Assembly: GCA_964017195.1 (NCBI GenBank)
Contig: OZ024896.1
Span: forward strand, 34,208,807-34,272,806
Source of the DNA: Siderastrea radians
Lineage: Eukaryota > Cnidaria > Anthozoa > Scleractinia > Rhizangiidae
Length of the DNA: 64,000 bases
Direction: 5' to 3'
Part shown: positions 21,103 to 31,002 of the stretch, one piece after another
Layout of the letters: each line of letters starts with the position of its first letter
Position numbering within the stretch: the first letter of the stretch is position 1
The notes under the pieces: generated by a model
Told to the model about the DNA's origin: nothing
Database searches by the model: none
Seen by the model: the letters and a program-made list of their open reading frames with translations, nothing else
Translations under genes and position numbers: made by a program

Positions 21103-22906
21103 TCACTCGTCATTACTATCACTGTCAACATCCTCGTCGCTTTCAACCTCTTCATCTGCGTTCCAAGTGTCAAATAAGTTGATCTCCTTCGTATGTTCAA
21201 CCATATAATTAGTCACTTCTAATGATGGTGTGAAGACGTTCTCGAACATGTTACAGGCAGCAAAAAGTCGCACACGTTCGTCATACAGTTGCTTTGCGAT
21301 GACGGAAAAAAGGCCATGAAAAATGCTGGAAGCCTCAACTTCTTGGCGACTTGCTAATGAAGAAAGACGTCTTTCAAGTTCAAGACACCTGCTGAAATAG
21401 GCAGTAATGGTATTTGACATTTCTGCGTGTAGGTATTTCACCTCCTCACAGCATCGTGCAATCAAGGTTTGTGCATCGACTGCTGATCTTTTTATGCAAA
21501 GGGGAACATCATCTTCATTTGGGATATTTATTGAGTAGATGGCACTGTTGACGTCACTAACATCTTCCCACGTAAGAGGAGAAAACGACGAGTACTCATT
21601 TTGCCGAAGGATGTCTACAGAAGAGTTGAACCGTTTCAGCTGCTTGCGCAAATTTGTACTTTCTTTGGTGATGCTCTTACACAAACGTTTCGCTTGGGCC
21701 TGGCCATCTAAAAAAGAGAGGATAGCACGGTTATTCGTTCTCAAGAAAGATTCTTTCTCAAAACAAGATGAACTCTCTTTTGTGAGCTTATCTTCGTATA
21801 CCTGTGTATTTCTTTTTAAGGGAAAGAAGAAACCACCTCCTTCTACCAGAAACCAATATTAGGTCCAGGGTCTGTTTCGCTCTTACAGCTTCGTAAGCAA
21901 CCAAACTGGACCTGTACTGAGGATCTGACGGAGCCCAGCGAGTTTGGATTTTATACTGTGTTTCCATCTTCAGAAGACGTTCATGCAGACTTAAGGAGAA
22001 AACCAAACACAGCATATTAATTACATGCATGTAATTCAGTTTGGGAAACACAACAGCATAACAACTTAAAATAATTCCCTGCACATTGAACGTTACGAAC
22101 CTGCTGACGAAATGTGCACAACAAAGACGTCATCTTATTGCGAGGGTGGGCCTAATAATTTTATGGCTTGGAAAAGAGGTTGGGACGGGGCGGGGCAGGC
22201 AGGGCTTATTAAAAGGAGGGACTTAACAGCTGGAAATCACAATGTCATGCTTGAATTACCCACAACATTTGGTATGGCAAATTAAAGAGCAAACTTGAGA
22301 ATAAAGAGGAGCAACTGACAAGGGGCAGGTGGAGATTTCCAACATTTTAACAAAAGATTATATGTCATAGTAGAGAGAAAAATAAGAGTCTAGACAATAT
22401 TTTTTGAAGGCCATTGCGTTTACTGGCTGCTTTGAATAATTATGCAACATCACAACTGAGATAACAATTGATGCCGCCATAACAAACAACACAGAAAGGA
22501 AAAAAATAACGACCCACATTGAAGTCAGCGTTAGGTTTGCGGGAAGGAAAGGGACTTAGGAAAATAGGGTAGTACGTGTATCTCAAAGGATAACAAACCT
22601 GTTCATCACTTCAATCAGGTGAAGAGACTGTGCACCTTCAGAACCACTGGCCAATTGGTCACTTAAGTTAAAAAGAACAATGAAAAGATAAGCCCACTCG
22701 AGCTTTCAAGAAGGAATGTTTTATAACTGTATAAAACAATATATATATGTAATATATGTATATTAGGTAAAATGCTTCTTAACACTGAAAATTCACTACA
22801 TGACCAAAGTGAGCTCCATCGTGTGAACTATCTAACATAAAACCGTGAGTACATTATCAAGCTTTGTCTTACCGTGCCAAGTAGTACTTCTGCAAAAGAG
22901 TGAAAT

Positions 22907-22912
22907 ACTGCA
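22907..22912. repeat. Polinton target-site duplication, left
   Basis: ACTGCA, repeated exactly at 45933-45938. Six bases is the usual Polinton duplication length. Confidence 0.9.
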
Positions 22913-23156
22913 AGTAGTAATGTCGGCTCACTAGGCAAGATGAGCCTCGTTTTGAGGCAAGGATGACGTCATAACCGGAACCGGAAATCACATGACCGGA
23001 ACCGGAAGTGACGTCACCGGAAGTGACCCCAAACCGGAAGTGACGTGTTTTGGAATGGGAAACCGCTGAGCAGTTGGAAAAATCGATCGTGGGCTCAGGA
23101 GGAAGCAAAACCGCGGAGAAAACGCGGGCTCAAAGTCCAAAGTCCAATTTTGGGAA
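22913..23156 (+). repeat. Polinton terminal inverted repeat, left
   Basis: It matches the reverse complement of 45689-45932 over 244 bases with very few differences. It is packed with CCGGAA and CCGGAAGTGACGTCA-type motifs (ETS-like plus CRE-like), which could be origin or promoter elements. Confidence 0.95.
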
Positions 23157-23431
23157 GAGGGGTAGGTATAATTGTTGGTGGCCCTAGCGAGGAAGATGCG
23201 CGCCAAACAGTGGATCAACTAATCAGCTACCTGAACGAATCAAGCAAAAGGCATGGTTGGAAAGAAAAATATTTTAATGTAAATTCCATGATGATGATAA
23301 GAGTTCCCATGTCAGAAGGAGAAGCAGAAGCATTGCGCCGTGACGCAGAACTTAGTGAAAATAGGATCGCGGGCTCAATCGCGGCACTGGAAGACGTTTT
23401 AAGAGTGTTCCTATTAATGAGTTCCTTTTGA
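23157..23431 (+). CDS. Small ORF at the left terminus, uncertain
   Basis: An open plus-strand frame runs out of the terminal repeat (first ATG at 23045) to 23431. The part beyond the repeat is the more protein-like, with GGPSEEDARQTVDQLISYL and an acidic/basic helical tail. No family is recognised. It could be a decayed accessory gene whose promoter lies in the terminal repeat, or chance. Confidence 0.3.
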
Positions 23432-23898
23432 TAATATGAGTGTTTCTTTGAGTTCCTTTTAATAATATGAGTAGTTCCATGTCACAAGGGGAAGCAGAAG
23501 CATGGCGTCTTTAACAAATGGAGTTGCTGATATGCTTTTCGATGAAATAGTGGAAAATCCATGTTGTTCACATAAGGTGCTGTGAAAAGATTTCCTTTCA
23601 ATAAAGTGTCCTCCAAACCACAGATGAGTGTTCCTTTTGATAATATGAGTGTTCCTTTGAGTTCCTTTTGATAATATGAGTGTTCCTTTTTAATGAGTTC
23701 CTTTTAATAATATGAGTGTTCCTTTGAGTTCCTTTTTGATAATATGAGTGTTCCTTTTAATGAGTTCCTTTTGATAATATGAGTGTTCCTTTTAATGAGT
23801 TCCTTTTTGATAATATGAGTTCCTTTTGATAATATATGAGTGTTCCTTTGAGTTCCGAGTGTTCCTTTTAATGAGTGTTCCTTTGAGTTCCGAGTACC

Positions 23899-23966
23899 TA
23901 TGAACTCTTCACATTTCCCCAGTACAAGTCGTACCAATTAGTCTACGACAAAGGAGTGCTGGATTC
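23899..23966 (+). pseudogene. DNA polymerase B C-terminal fragment, repeat 1
   Basis: In frame it gives FTFPQYKSYQLVYDKGV, clearly related to the polymerase tail of copy B (TFPEYKQYRLVYDKRV) but not identical to it. It is embedded in the minisatellite, so it was captured from a related element and then amplified. Confidence 0.75.
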
Positions 23967-24092
23967 CAATAATATGAGTGTTCCTTTTAATGAGTTCCTT
24001 TTGATAATATGAGTTCCTTTTGATAATATATGAGTGTTCCTTTGAGTTCCGAGTGTTCCTTTTAATGAGTGTTCCTTTGAGTTCCGAGTACC

Positions 24093-24160
24093 TATGAACT
24101 CTTCACATTTCCCCAGTACAAGTCGTACCAATTAGTCTACGACAAAGGAGTGCTGGATTC
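24093..24160 (+). pseudogene. DNA polymerase B C-terminal fragment, repeat 2
   Basis: Same fragment as at 23899, 194 bases downstream, with no difference noticed. Produced by tandem duplication of the minisatellite segment. Confidence 0.75.
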
Positions 24161-24239
24161 CAATAATATGAGTGTTCCTTTTAATGAGTTCCTTTTGATA
24201 ATATGAGTGTTCCTTTTGATATGGGTTGAGTGTTGCAAT

Positions 24240-24615
24240 TGATAAGATGAGTTGAGAGTTCCATGTGGCCTCGCCAGACGTGACATCATGGCCTTGCTTG
24301 GACTGTCCGATTCAATGGCTTCGCTAGAGGCGACGTCATGGCCTTGCTTGGACTAGACATGTCAGATTCAATGTGGGAGCAATCAGGTAAGGATTCCAAG
24401 GGACACAGATGATAATGATGATGACGCGATAGCACAGGCTATGTGGCAAATGAACGTGAAGGTGACGACGAAAAACGTAAGTCAAAACATGAAGAAAGCT
24501 TTCCAATGGGGCAATGACTTGGTATACTCTTAGGAAAGAAGTCTCACTGGCGTGGGCATCCTCCCCACACGTGATTACTTCATGACCGACTTGGCGTACT
24601 CTTAGGAAAAGAGTC
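24240..24615. other. Left intergenic region with two short duplications
   Basis: A segment with ATGGCCTTGCTTGGACT and a CGCCAGACGTGACATC-like block occurs twice at 24265-24370. TACTCTTAGGAAA.GAGTCTCACTGG occurs at about 24519 and again at about 24597, the second copy spanning the polymerase stop codon. No gene seen. Confidence 0.6.
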
Positions 24616-27600
24616 TCACTGGTAGCCGTAGGGGAAGGTTTGGAAGGTGACAGGATCTACCACTCTCTTGTCGTACACCAACCGATACTGCTTGTACTCG
24701 GGGAAGGTGTACAGTAGGTAGTGCTTGGGATCCCGGACGATCTGGTGTGTTTTGATGATTTGGGTTTGTCTGGGTTTCAGGAGGGGTTTCTGGATTTCGT
24801 CGAGGACGTTCTGTCGCATGACGTTGTAGTTCAACTGGCTCTTGCCTTCGCTGTTGAGACGGAACCCTCGCACTTTGCATTCAACGTGACCAAGCTTGGT
24901 TTGGTAACCATAGTTCTTGGGACCGCCCGACACGAATTCCACAATGTAGTCGTCGTTGTCCAATTCACTCGTAAAGTCGCCGAGGTAATCGCCCAAGACC
25001 GGGGTTGCTTGAGTCGCCTCTGTCCAATAGATGACGGAGTCGGTATCGTAGTAGAGGACACGTTCTCCCAGCTGTTCCAGGGCTGCATACAGTCGGAGCC
25101 GGGCCCAACAGGTAGTGAAACAGGCTACAAAGATGTTGAGGTTAGGTGAGACAGGGATGTCTTCGTCTTGGTACTGGTAATGCACCTCCACTAAGTTGTC
25201 ATTGATGACGGAGATGTGACGCACGTCCAAGCTATCGGTATCTAGAAAACGGTGGAAGGCTTGAGGGTCCTCAAACGTTTGGACTTGGGTCTTGTTGAGA
25301 CGTTGTCCAAACTTGCCCCACATGGAATTGAGCATGAGCTTGGCTAATGTTCGTAGGCCGGGATTCTTTTGGATCTTGTCGTATTCCAACTGAATACCCT
25401 CCTTCTCGAAGAACTTCTGGATGTAGTCCTGTTTGGCTTCCTCGGACATGTTGTCCTTAGGCCAGCCACTGGCTTCTTGCTTAATTTTCAACCAGGTGTT
25501 GACGTAGTCCTTAAAGAGGCCTTCACACGTCTCGTCAAAATGCCAGACCTCATAGATGTACTGGATGTCGTACCCCAAGTCCACCGCTTTAGATAATTCG
25601 GGGGTACACCATGTTCCCGTCAGGGTTCGCTGTTCGTCGGTGTGCACACATTCTGCACATCTGTCTAAGGGCCGTTTGACCATCTCTTGTTCCACACAGG
25701 CAGCACAGAGAGGAAAAAGGAGTTTGGACTCATGACGGTAAGGCAGGACAGGATGGTAGAGATGACGTGGCGGCAGGACTTTGCATTGGACGAGGCCAAA
25801 GTAGAAACTGATGTCGGTGTGTCCCGGATTGAAGATGACACGAGGATGGCCTTTAGGGTACACACAGGTCTTGTTCACCCAGGGGTACAAGGAGGTCACA
25901 TCAATGTAATGTATTTGTTGATTGGGTGTCACGTGATGGTACAGTTTGATGGCATTGGTACGACCCCCGCAGAAAGCGTCGCGGGGATTCAAAGGTTCTG
26001 TCAACTCAAGGGTCCCCAGGTACGTACGGATGTCCAAGGAGGTGTCTTTGAGACGGAACCAATCACATTCCCACATTTCCACGACATGGTATCCGAGCTC
26101 TCTAAATTGTTGGATCCTTTGCTGGGTGGCCTCGTAGACATCTTGCATGGTTCGATCATAGTGACGTAGATGGCTTTCGTGACGAATGGGGAAACAGCGA
26201 GGACACCCATGCCAGAAACACCCGTGAAATTCGTAGATGGTGTTGGTACTGGCATCGAAACCGTCGACATGGAAGTTAGTGCCAGGGATGCAATACTCGC
26301 CGGCATTACGGGCATGTTGAAGGCTCTGCTGTTGTTGGGCACACCAGGTTAACCATTCCAGGGCCACCTTGGAGTAGTTGATGTGATTGCGCCATCCTCG
26401 GACGGGTTCACTGGCAATACTGTTGGGGATCATGCGATTCATGCGTAGATCGCGGTTACAGGCCGAGGCAATGGTGATGTGGTCGAAGGGGTTGAAGCCC
26501 GTCAGCGTTTCAAACAATCGTTTGAATGTCAAGCATCCTTCTTTCAAGAGACGTACATCGGATTGGCAGTACTTAACCAGTTCTTTCTTGAAGTCAAAGA
26601 CCTTGTCGCGTTGCTCTTGATGCCAGGTTTCCAAGGCTTGTTTACCTTCGGGGGACATGGTTTCTGGCATGAAGTAATCGAGGGCCGGGATGGGTCCTAC
26701 GTAGTTTTGATGGTCGGGATGATTAAACTTGTGGGGGAAGTACCCTTTACAGAGTTCTGTCAATCCAAAGGTTTTGGGAAACGCTGATAGAGGCATCTGG
26801 AAGAAACTCATTGAGTCGATGAAGCGGATACGATCATGTTGGACTTGCAAGAGTTTACACCCGTTCCGGAGCTGCTGGACGATCCTGTTGTCCCCATAGT
26901 ATTGATGAATGATAAAAAAGCCATCATAGCCTTGGAAATTATGAGCCAGGACATTAACTTGGCGGGTATCATGGAGTGTCAAGGTATCCAGCCATTCCAG
27001 GAAATCTCGGACGCAATGGTTGCCAGGGAAACACATGGGTTGGTCGTCGTCTTCGGTTTCGGCCACCACGAGGTTCGCGATGTGTTCTTCTTGGGGTTGC
27101 ATGGCTTCAATATCAAAGAAGACATGAAGGGGTGGTATGCTGTCCTCCTCCTCCTCCTCGGGTGTAGCATCCACCCTACGTTTAGGGCGGGGGCCTCCTT
27201 GTCGTTTCCTCTTTCTTTTCTTGTCTTGAGTGGCTATTTGAATAAAACAACGATGAGTTGCACCGTTCACGTACTCATGACAGCAGGGGCAGTCAATGTA
27301 GCCACATTGATGGTTGTCCATGTGGTGAGCAGGAATTAGGATGAGACATTTCGCACAGCGACGGCGCCGAAAGCAGACGGAGGAGTCTAGGTTGGTCACG
27401 GGTTTGCCGGTGTGGTCCTTGACGAGATGCATTTGGAAACAGGTGTCTCCAAAAAAGTCCCGATGACATTGTTGACAACGTTGCGTGGCTTTCTGGCCTC
27501 GAGGGTACGCCTCCAAGAAATCAGGACACTCTTTTTGGCAACAGGCCCTGCAATGACGTTTGTTGTTGCATCGATGCTTTCCCTCATCGTTATAGGGTTT

Positions 27601-28677
27601 CCAACAATGGGCACAGACGTAACTGGTTCCCAAAAAGGCGGGCAACTTGGTTATGACGTCATAATGACCTTTCTCGTGCAACAGGATCAATTGTTTGTCT
27701 TGAAGGGGACCAAAGGTCGTGATGTGAAAAGAACGGTCGGCATCCACCAACAGGATCTGGTAACCGGTCAGGGAAGGAGCGGTACTGAATTGGGTCAAGG
27801 CATCGTAGCCACAAGGACCGAAGGGTACGTTGGCCTCGTGATGAAGCAAGAGAGCCATTTCTTTTTGCAGTTTAGTTCCTTGGCGGATGCTGTTGTATTT
27901 CGGGTGTTGGTCCACTTTGGCTTTGGCGGTGACGAGGGCTCTGGCACAACAGAGGTCATCCTTGTTTTGGATCTGGATGATGGAACGTTTCTTGGGTATT
28001 AAATTTCGTAGAGGTTGATGTCCGGGTTTCTCCTGGCGTCGGCGGCCGGTGCCTTGAGGGGCATGATGGACTTGAGTAATGGAGACTTGAAAGGAGTCGT
28101 CCATTTCAAATTGTTCATTGCTGTTGAGGGCTTGGGCTAAACGTTGGAATAAAGCCTCGACACGGTCGCCGCCTTGGCGCCATTCTCCTGCACGTAATCC
28201 CCAGCCCTGAAAATTATTATGGAGTCTGTTGGAGGCGATGGTAAAGTACAGACGATCTTGATCGTGGAGGGGTGGTGTGGTGGTGGTCAACACTTGATTC
28301 ACCGCGCGACGTAACCCCTCTTCTAGAGCTCGAGTCATGCTCTGATTGGGAATGAAATTCCCCCTTTGACGTAACTGGGTCTTGAAATGACGTTCACGCA
28401 CTCCCAGACGGTTGCTCAAACGATCGACATAGGGGTTGAGTTTAAACTCCAAGACACCCTCCGCATTGGCATCCAAACCTCCCCCCGTTTGTTGAAGAAG
28501 ATGGGTTTGAAACGCACGTTGGCGTTCGAAGCGATCCAAGGCCTCTTCACAAATCTCATCACTGTCCGGCATGTCTTCGAGGCAAATCATAGGTCCCACA
28601 CAGGAAGGGGTCTCTTCTGGCTCTGACATCTGGAGACCACTGGGTCCCGCTTCCTCTTCATCTTGGCGAGAGGACAT
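24616..28677 (-). CDS. Protein-primed family B DNA polymerase
   Basis: 1353 residues, at the large end for Polinton polymerases. The N-terminal 350 residues have no clear family; residues 355-475 are a cysteine/histidine-rich zinc region. The 3'-5' exonuclease has FFDIEA (D522, E524), HNFQGYD (about 579-585) and YCQSD (703-707). The polymerase has motif A DVTSLYP (926-932), motif B KLMLNSMWGKFG (1113-1124) and motif C YYDTDS (1209-1214). A conserved IYEFHGCFWHGC element (814-825) lies between the exonuclease and polymerase. It replicates the element from a terminal protein primer at the inverted repeats. The ATG at 28677 follows a TATA box at about 28706-28717 and is the only one with a proper leader. 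Confidence 0.95.
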   Translation of the reverse strand: MSSRQDEEEAGPSGLQMSEPEETPSCVGPMICLEDMPDSDEICEEALDRFERQRAFQTHLLQQTGGGLDANAEGVLEFKLNPYVDRLSNRLGVRERHFKTQLRQRGNFIPNQSMTRALEEGLRRAVNQVLTTTTPPLHDQDRLYFTIASNRLHNNFQGWGLRAGEWRQGGDRVEALFQRLAQALNSNEQFEMDDSFQVSITQVHHAPQGTGRRRQEKPGHQPLRNLIPKKRSIIQIQNKDDLCCARALVTAKAKVDQHPKYNSIRQGTKLQKEMALLLHHEANVPFGPCGYDALTQFSTAPSLTGYQILLVDADRSFHITTFGPLQDKQLILLHEKGHYDVITKLPAFLGTSYVCAHCWKPYNDEGKHRCNNKRHCRACCQKECPDFLEAYPRGQKATQRCQQCHRDFFGDTCFQMHLVKDHTGKPVTNLDSSVCFRRRRCAKCLILIPAHHMDNHQCGYIDCPCCHEYVNGATHRCFIQIATQDKKRKRKRQGGPRPKRRVDATPEEEEEDSIPPLHVFFDIEAMQPQEEHIANLVVAETEDDDQPMCFPGNHCVRDFLEWLDTLTLHDTRQVNVLAHNFQGYDGFFIIHQYYGDNRIVQQLRNGCKLLQVQHDRIRFIDSMSFFQMPLSAFPKTFGLTELCKGYFPHKFNHPDHQNYVGPIPALDYFMPETMSPEGKQALETWHQEQRDKVFDFKKELVKYCQSDVRLLKEGCLTFKRLFETLTGFNPFDHITIASACNRDLRMNRMIPNSIASEPVRGWRNHINYSKVALEWLTWCAQQQQSLQHARNAGEYCIPGTNFHVDGFDASTNTIYEFHGCFWHGCPRCFPIRHESHLRHYDRTMQDVYEATQQRIQQFRELGYHVVEMWECDWFRLKDTSLDIRTYLGTLELTEPLNPRDAFCGGRTNAIKLYHHVTPNQQIHYIDVTSLYPWVNKTCVYPKGHPRVIFNPGHTDISFYFGLVQCKVLPPRHLYHPVLPYRHESKLLFPLCAACVEQEMVKRPLDRCAECVHTDEQRTLTGTWCTPELSKAVDLGYDIQYIYEVWHFDETCEGLFKDYVNTWLKIKQEASGWPKDNMSEEAKQDYIQKFFEKEGIQLEYDKIQKNPGLRTLAKLMLNSMWGKFGQRLNKTQVQTFEDPQAFHRFLDTDSLDVRHISVINDNLVEVHYQYQDEDIPVSPNLNIFVACFTTCWARLRLYAALEQLGERVLYYDTDSVIYWTEATQATPVLGDYLGDFTSELDNDDYIVEFVSGGPKNYGYQTKLGHVECKVRGFRLNSEGKSQLNYNVMRQNVLDEIQKPLLKPRQTQIIKTHQIVRDPKHYLLYTFPEYKQYRLVYDKRVVDPVTFQTFPYGYQ

Positions 28678-28705
28678 GATCAGATGAACTGACTGGAGAT
28701 CGGGG

Positions 28706-28870
28706 TTTGTTTTTTATAGAGAACCAAAAGGTCACGTGTCAGGAGAAGGAACCAATGAGAAGGAGACCCCATGATGTTTTGGGAGGGGGACTGGGGTGGG
28801 GGGACCCCCCTCCCCCCTCTCTAATTAGGGTCCATGGGGCATGACGGGAAGGAATAAGAGACTATAAAAC
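28706..28870. promoter_or_regulatory. Bidirectional promoter, polymerase / plus-strand genes
   Basis: On the minus strand it reads a GGGGGGTCCCCCCACC palindromic block, TCTCATTGGT (CCAAT), CACGTGACC, TTTTGGTTCTC and TATAAAAAAC, leading to the polymerase. On the plus strand CTATAAAAC at 28862-28870 serves the gene at 28901. Almost the same array, in the opposite orientation, lies at 44380-44492. Confidence 0.75.
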
Positions 28871-28900
28871 AGATCGACCCTCGAGGTGAGTCATCTCAAA

Positions 28901-29317
28901 ATGGACGCTGGTCATGAGAAGCTATTGGAAACCTTTGAAACGTTTGAATTAGATTTGGAAGTAGAGGAGATCTTGGGGAAAGTGAAGAGGGAGTTGCAGT
29001 TCGAGGAGGACACCTTGGCTGAGTTTTCGGAATATTTGAAAAACAAACTGGAACCGGAGAAAGTTGAGGCGCAGCAACGCCGAGCAGAAGAGGCCACTCG
29101 TTTACAGCAATATTGTTACCCTCAAATGACCTGTGACTGGTACATCGAGGGGCTGGATTATTGCTGTAACTATTGGCGGTACCAGTTTAAGCGTCCAGTC
29201 ACACCTCCCCCAGCACCACCACCCTCGCCCAATGTCCAACGAAAGCGAGGGCCTCCGCCGCAGCAACCGACGACGACGACGACGCACGACGTACCGACCA
29301 AACAACGACGACTCTGA
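28901..29317 (+). CDS. Acidic coiled-coil protein of unknown function
   Basis: 138 residues from the first ATG after the TATA box at 28862 (the upstream GTG frame extension is not used). Residues 5-80 are strongly helical and charged, likely a coiled coil. A short tyrosine/cysteine/tryptophan-rich region follows (CDWYIEGLDYCCNYW), and a proline/threonine-rich basic tail ends the protein. The last 86 bases overlap the next gene in another frame. It may be a regulatory partner of the downstream protein, which shares its promoter. No family recognised. Confidence 0.55.
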   Translation: MDAGHEKLLETFETFELDLEVEEILGKVKRELQFEEDTLAEFSEYLKNKLEPEKVEAQQRRAEEATRLQQYCYPQMTCDWYIEGLDYCCNYWRYQFKRPVTPPPAPPPSPNVQRKRGPPPQQPTTTTTHDVPTKQRRL

Positions 29318-30419
29318 CCCAGACGACGTGGACGACAAGAAGGACGAGGACTATGTCCCTGACGACAATGACCTTAACGACTCTGATCCAGACGACATAG
29401 ACTATGACCCTGACGACGAAACGACAGAGTTACTGACAAAAGACGAACAACGACGGAGACGGAACGCTCGGAAAAAAGCTAGGTTCAAGGCCCGCTACCC
29501 AGAGAAAGCCCGAGCGAGGAATATTTGCAAAAAAGCCGACTACCGACGCAAGTACCCTGAGAAAGTGTGTGCGGCCCGAAAACGATACGTAGAACAATAT
29601 CCGGATCGAGTGCGGGAGTCCAGAAGGCGTTATGAGGAGACGCATCAGGAGGAACGGCGTGTCGCCAAAAAACAATGGGCCCGAAACAACCGAGCACGTT
29701 GTCTCGAAAACGAGCGACGGTATAGGGAGAAAAACAAGGAACGTATCAGACTCCGACGGCGTGAGTATCGTAAAAACAATCGTGTTCGAATAGTAGAGTT
29801 TCGATTGGCCTATCGTGCTGCGAACCGAGAGAAGCTGGTGGCGCAATCAAGAGAGTACTACCAGGAGAACCGCGAGAAGCTGCAGGAGAAAGCAAGAAGG
29901 TACTACCACAAAAGGAAGCACGTGTCTCTAAAAACCAAACCACTGCGGGTGGTATTGACTGATTATAGAACGCAACCTTCTCTGGAAATGTATTTGAATG
30001 ACTTTTGTGCCTCCTTACCTTCTATAGAGAGACAGAAAACGGAAGAGAAAATCAAAGCATTAGGACCCTTAAAACTGACCATTCCCTTGGAGGACTTTAT
30101 AAAATCCATACCGAAAACCTTTGAGAACTTGTCTTTTTGTGAATCATTTCTTGAGGATGATACTCTCACGGATATGGATTTGGGGGGTGTGCAAGCCGTG
30201 GACCCCTCTGACTTGGGCCCCCCTGACTTGGACCCCTCTGACTTGGAGGACTTTTCGTCTTTGTTGCAGAACATATCGCCTGACGATTGGACCGAGTTAC
30301 TGAGGGATGTGGAGGACTCTTGTTCCTTTGATCTGGAGGCATTGGTGCCCCCCGAAGACTTCGTTCATGACATGTCACCCGACGAGGGGGTGGATTTAAT
30401 GTATGATTTAGTAACATAA
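29232..30419 (+). CDS. Basic-repeat protein with acidic C-terminus, transcription-factor-like
   Basis: 395 residues from the ATG at 29232; the longer frame begins at a GTG. An arginine run and an aspartate-rich stretch come first. About nine degenerate repeats of roughly 13-15 residues follow (pattern Y-x-x-x-N/P-x-E/R-K/R-x-x-E-x-R-R), highly basic and helical, around residues 75-240. The C-terminus is acidic and hydrophobic, with DLEDFSSLLQNISPDDWTELL, resembling an activation domain. Nucleic-acid binding with transcription activation is inferred. It overlaps the preceding gene and could be reached by leaky scanning or splicing. Confidence 0.6.
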   Translation: MSNESEGLRRSNRRRRRRTTYRPNNDDSDPDDVDDKKDEDYVPDDNDLNDSDPDDIDYDPDDETTELLTKDEQRRRRNARKKARFKARYPEKARARNICKKADYRRKYPEKVCAARKRYVEQYPDRVRESRRRYEETHQEERRVAKKQWARNNRARCLENERRYREKNKERIRLRRREYRKNNRVRIVEFRLAYRAANREKLVAQSREYYQENREKLQEKARRYYHKRKHVSLKTKPLRVVLTDYRTQPSLEMYLNDFCASLPSIERQKTEEKIKALGPLKLTIPLEDFIKSIPKTFENLSFCESFLEDDTLTDMDLGGVQAVDPSDLGPPDLDPSDLEDFSSLLQNISPDDWTELLRDVEDSCSFDLEALVPPEDFVHDMSPDEGVDLMYDLVT

Positions 30420-30639
30420 AACATTTTTCGTTTCCGTAATTTGGAACTACAGAAGACTACCGAACTGCAGAATAACAAAATTTTTATTGACACAACAATG
30501 GTATATAGGGGTGTATTCCACAATGAACTTGGTTACAAGGGGTTCTCCAGAATCCTGTTTGAGAATCCTGTTTGAGACAGTACAACGAACCAATCGGACA
30601 TTTTGTAATTGACACAACATGTAACTGTCATTAAAATGT
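30420..30639. other. Convergent intergenic region
   Basis: Separates the plus-strand basic-repeat gene from the minus-strand virion cluster. It is AT-rich, with a short direct repeat (GAATCCTGTTTGAGA) near 30551-30575. Probable 3' ends for both directions; no gene seen. Confidence 0.4.
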
Positions 30640-30999
30640 TTACAATTTTAAACGTTTCTTGGCTTGCATGATTTTCTTGACCACCCGTTCCGTCTTGGTT
30701 TTCTTGCCGGGTAATTTATCAATGGCTTGGATCATCTTGGTATCGGCTTTCCATTTATCTTGCAAATTCTTCGCACGGCTGTAATCAATGTCGTGTTGTT
30801 TGGCAATTTGGTCCAAGCGATTGATCCCGGGATCCCCCCGTTTCAGACGTTTGGCTAAATGCGTGCCAGGGCCCATGTACTGATAGCCAGGCCAATGAAA
30901 TTCCTTCCCCGTTTTCGCAATCCATTTTTGGACATCCACGGCCCCTCCTCGTTGGGTGCGTTTCCGTTTGATACCCCTTCTCCTCCTGTGGGTGGGCAT
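30640..30999 (-). CDS. PLA2-like virion protein
   Basis: 119 residues. The N-terminus is arginine-rich and ends in QRGG at residues 16-19. Next is the calcium-loop-like GPGT (43-46), a PGINRLDQIAKQHD segment and the catalytic-type HD pair (H69, D70), as in parvovirus VP1-type and group XII-like phospholipase A2 domains. The C-terminus is lysine-rich. In related viruses such domains help particles cross membranes; that role is inferred here. It is the last gene of the minus-strand virion block. Confidence 0.7.
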   Translation of the reverse strand: MPTHRRRRGIKRKRTQRGGAVDVQKWIAKTGKEFHWPGYQYMGPGTHLAKRLKRGDPGINRLDQIAKQHDIDYSRAKNLQDKWKADTKMIQAIDKLPGKKTKTERVVKKIMQAKKRLKL

Positions 31000-31002
31000 G
31001 GT

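Larger units (their letters stand above)
23405..24240. repeat. Minisatellite of GAGTTCCTTTTGATAATAT units
   Basis: Irregular tandem units of about 25-33 bases built from TGAGTGTTCCTTT and GAGTTCCTTTTGATAATATG. A larger segment of about 194 bases, including a polymerase-derived fragment, is duplicated within it. Both strands give spurious open frames. Confidence 0.9.

Noticed and set aside
21539..21862. 107-codon plus-strand frame
   Set aside because: It is antisense to the last two transposase exons.
24721..28626. Several plus-strand frames of 60-196 codons
   Set aside because: They are antisense shadows of the DNA polymerase gene, with no independent motifs.
29133..29231. N-terminal extension of the basic-repeat protein
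   Set aside because: The frame begins at GTG, inside the preceding gene; the first ATG is at 29232.
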